This document shows positions 63,884 through 64,000 of a stretch of DNA of 64,000 bases, in pieces (the first letter of the stretch is position 1; each line of letters opens with the position of its first letter). The DNA is from Begonia masoniana (taxonomy: Eukaryota > Streptophyta > Magnoliopsida > Cucurbitales > Begoniaceae), in contig CM039502.1 in NCBI GenBank assembly GCA_022432975.1, positions 76,193,330-76,257,329 on the forward strand, read 5' to 3'. Below the pieces are notes generated by a model. It was not told where the DNA came from and did not search any database. It saw only the letters and a list, made by a program, of their open reading frames with translations. The position numbers and the translations under genes were made by a program.

Positions 63884-64000
63884 GGAATGTCGTCTAGAGT
63901 TGTGGATGAATTATCGTACAAAGTCGTGGACGAGAACATCGTCCAAAGTTGTAAGTGAAAACAGTCATCTGTTCTGTGAACAAAATAGTCGTCCAAAGTT
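63884..64000. repeat. degenerate hairpin-like repeats in LTR H
   Basis: Several units of about 26-29 bp begin with TCGTC or ATCGT and contain CAAAGTTGTGGACGA-type sequence; TCGTCCA and TGGACGA are complementary arms. They lie at the place that corresponds to the hairpin arrays in LTR E. The array is cut by the window end. Confidence 0.6.

Larger units (their letters stand above)
62469..64000 (+). mobile_element. LTR H, related to LTR E, continues beyond window
   Basis: It starts TGTAGCAACCGA inside Copia C reverse transcriptase. It is similar over its length to the reverse complement of LTR E: GTTTAGCCGCCA near 62637, the duplicated GGGAACTAATCC / ACTTTGGGAAAA block, GATGTAGG, and GGAGGAGTGCA with the GATGAGGCGGTTTAA block near 63563-63612. 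A TATA-like GATATAAATG lies at 62611. No coding domain occurs in the visible part. Confidence 0.65.

Overview
This is nuclear DNA from a flowering plant. The genes have many phase-consistent GT-AG introns and belong to plant families, and repeats and LTR retrotransposons fill most of the space between them. The protein families suggest a eudicot; I cannot name the species. A 100-base N block (59423-59522), several one-base frameshifts in otherwise clean exons, and long pure homopolymer tracts suggest a long-read draft assembly, so some of the oddities below may be assembly errors.

The left end (1-14320) is gene-bearing, and all three genes read on the minus strand. They are a CSI3-like armadillo-repeat protein of the cellulose synthase complex (cut by the window edge), a complete three-exon NAC transcription factor of the ATAF group, and a complete seven-exon proteasome beta-3 subunit (PBC1). 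A diverged tandem duplication of about 0.7 kb lies between the NAC and PBC1 genes.

The middle (about 15150-43554) is a nest of retroelements that can be resolved by target-site duplications (TSDs). A decayed plus-strand Copia element (15153-22386) carries two solo-LTR-like insertions: 15362-16546 (TSD GCCGC/GCCAC) and 18277-21979 (TSD TCGTC). The second contains two arrays of a perfect 27-bp hairpin minisatellite. The decayed element abuts a PIF1/Helitron-type helicase fragment. The flanking DNA then holds a four-layer nest: Copia B (23075-43549, TSD GGGAT) contains solo LTR G (23638-38033, TSD CATAT), which contains full-length Copia A (24105-36457, TSD GAACT), which contains solo LTR S (27107-28894, TSD GTACA). 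Copia A has 1438-bp LTRs that are nearly identical, gag, pol and a third, env-position ORF.

From 43835 to 52124 the sequence is dominated by very long pyrimidine tracts: poly-T of 504, 1208 and 476 nt, a T tract with isolated Gs, and about 980 CT units. Directly after them comes a plus-strand beta-galactosidase gene (52338-56372) that lacks its 5' exons. Then follow fragments of a SWI3C-like gene, a 3' part of an NRAMP metal transporter cut by the assembly gap, and unassigned DNA. The window ends with a truncated Copia element (61162-62468) interrupted by an LTR (62469 onward) related to the one at 18277-21979. No operon-like or joint function links the host genes; they are ordinary single plant genes, some of them damaged, separated by transposable elements.
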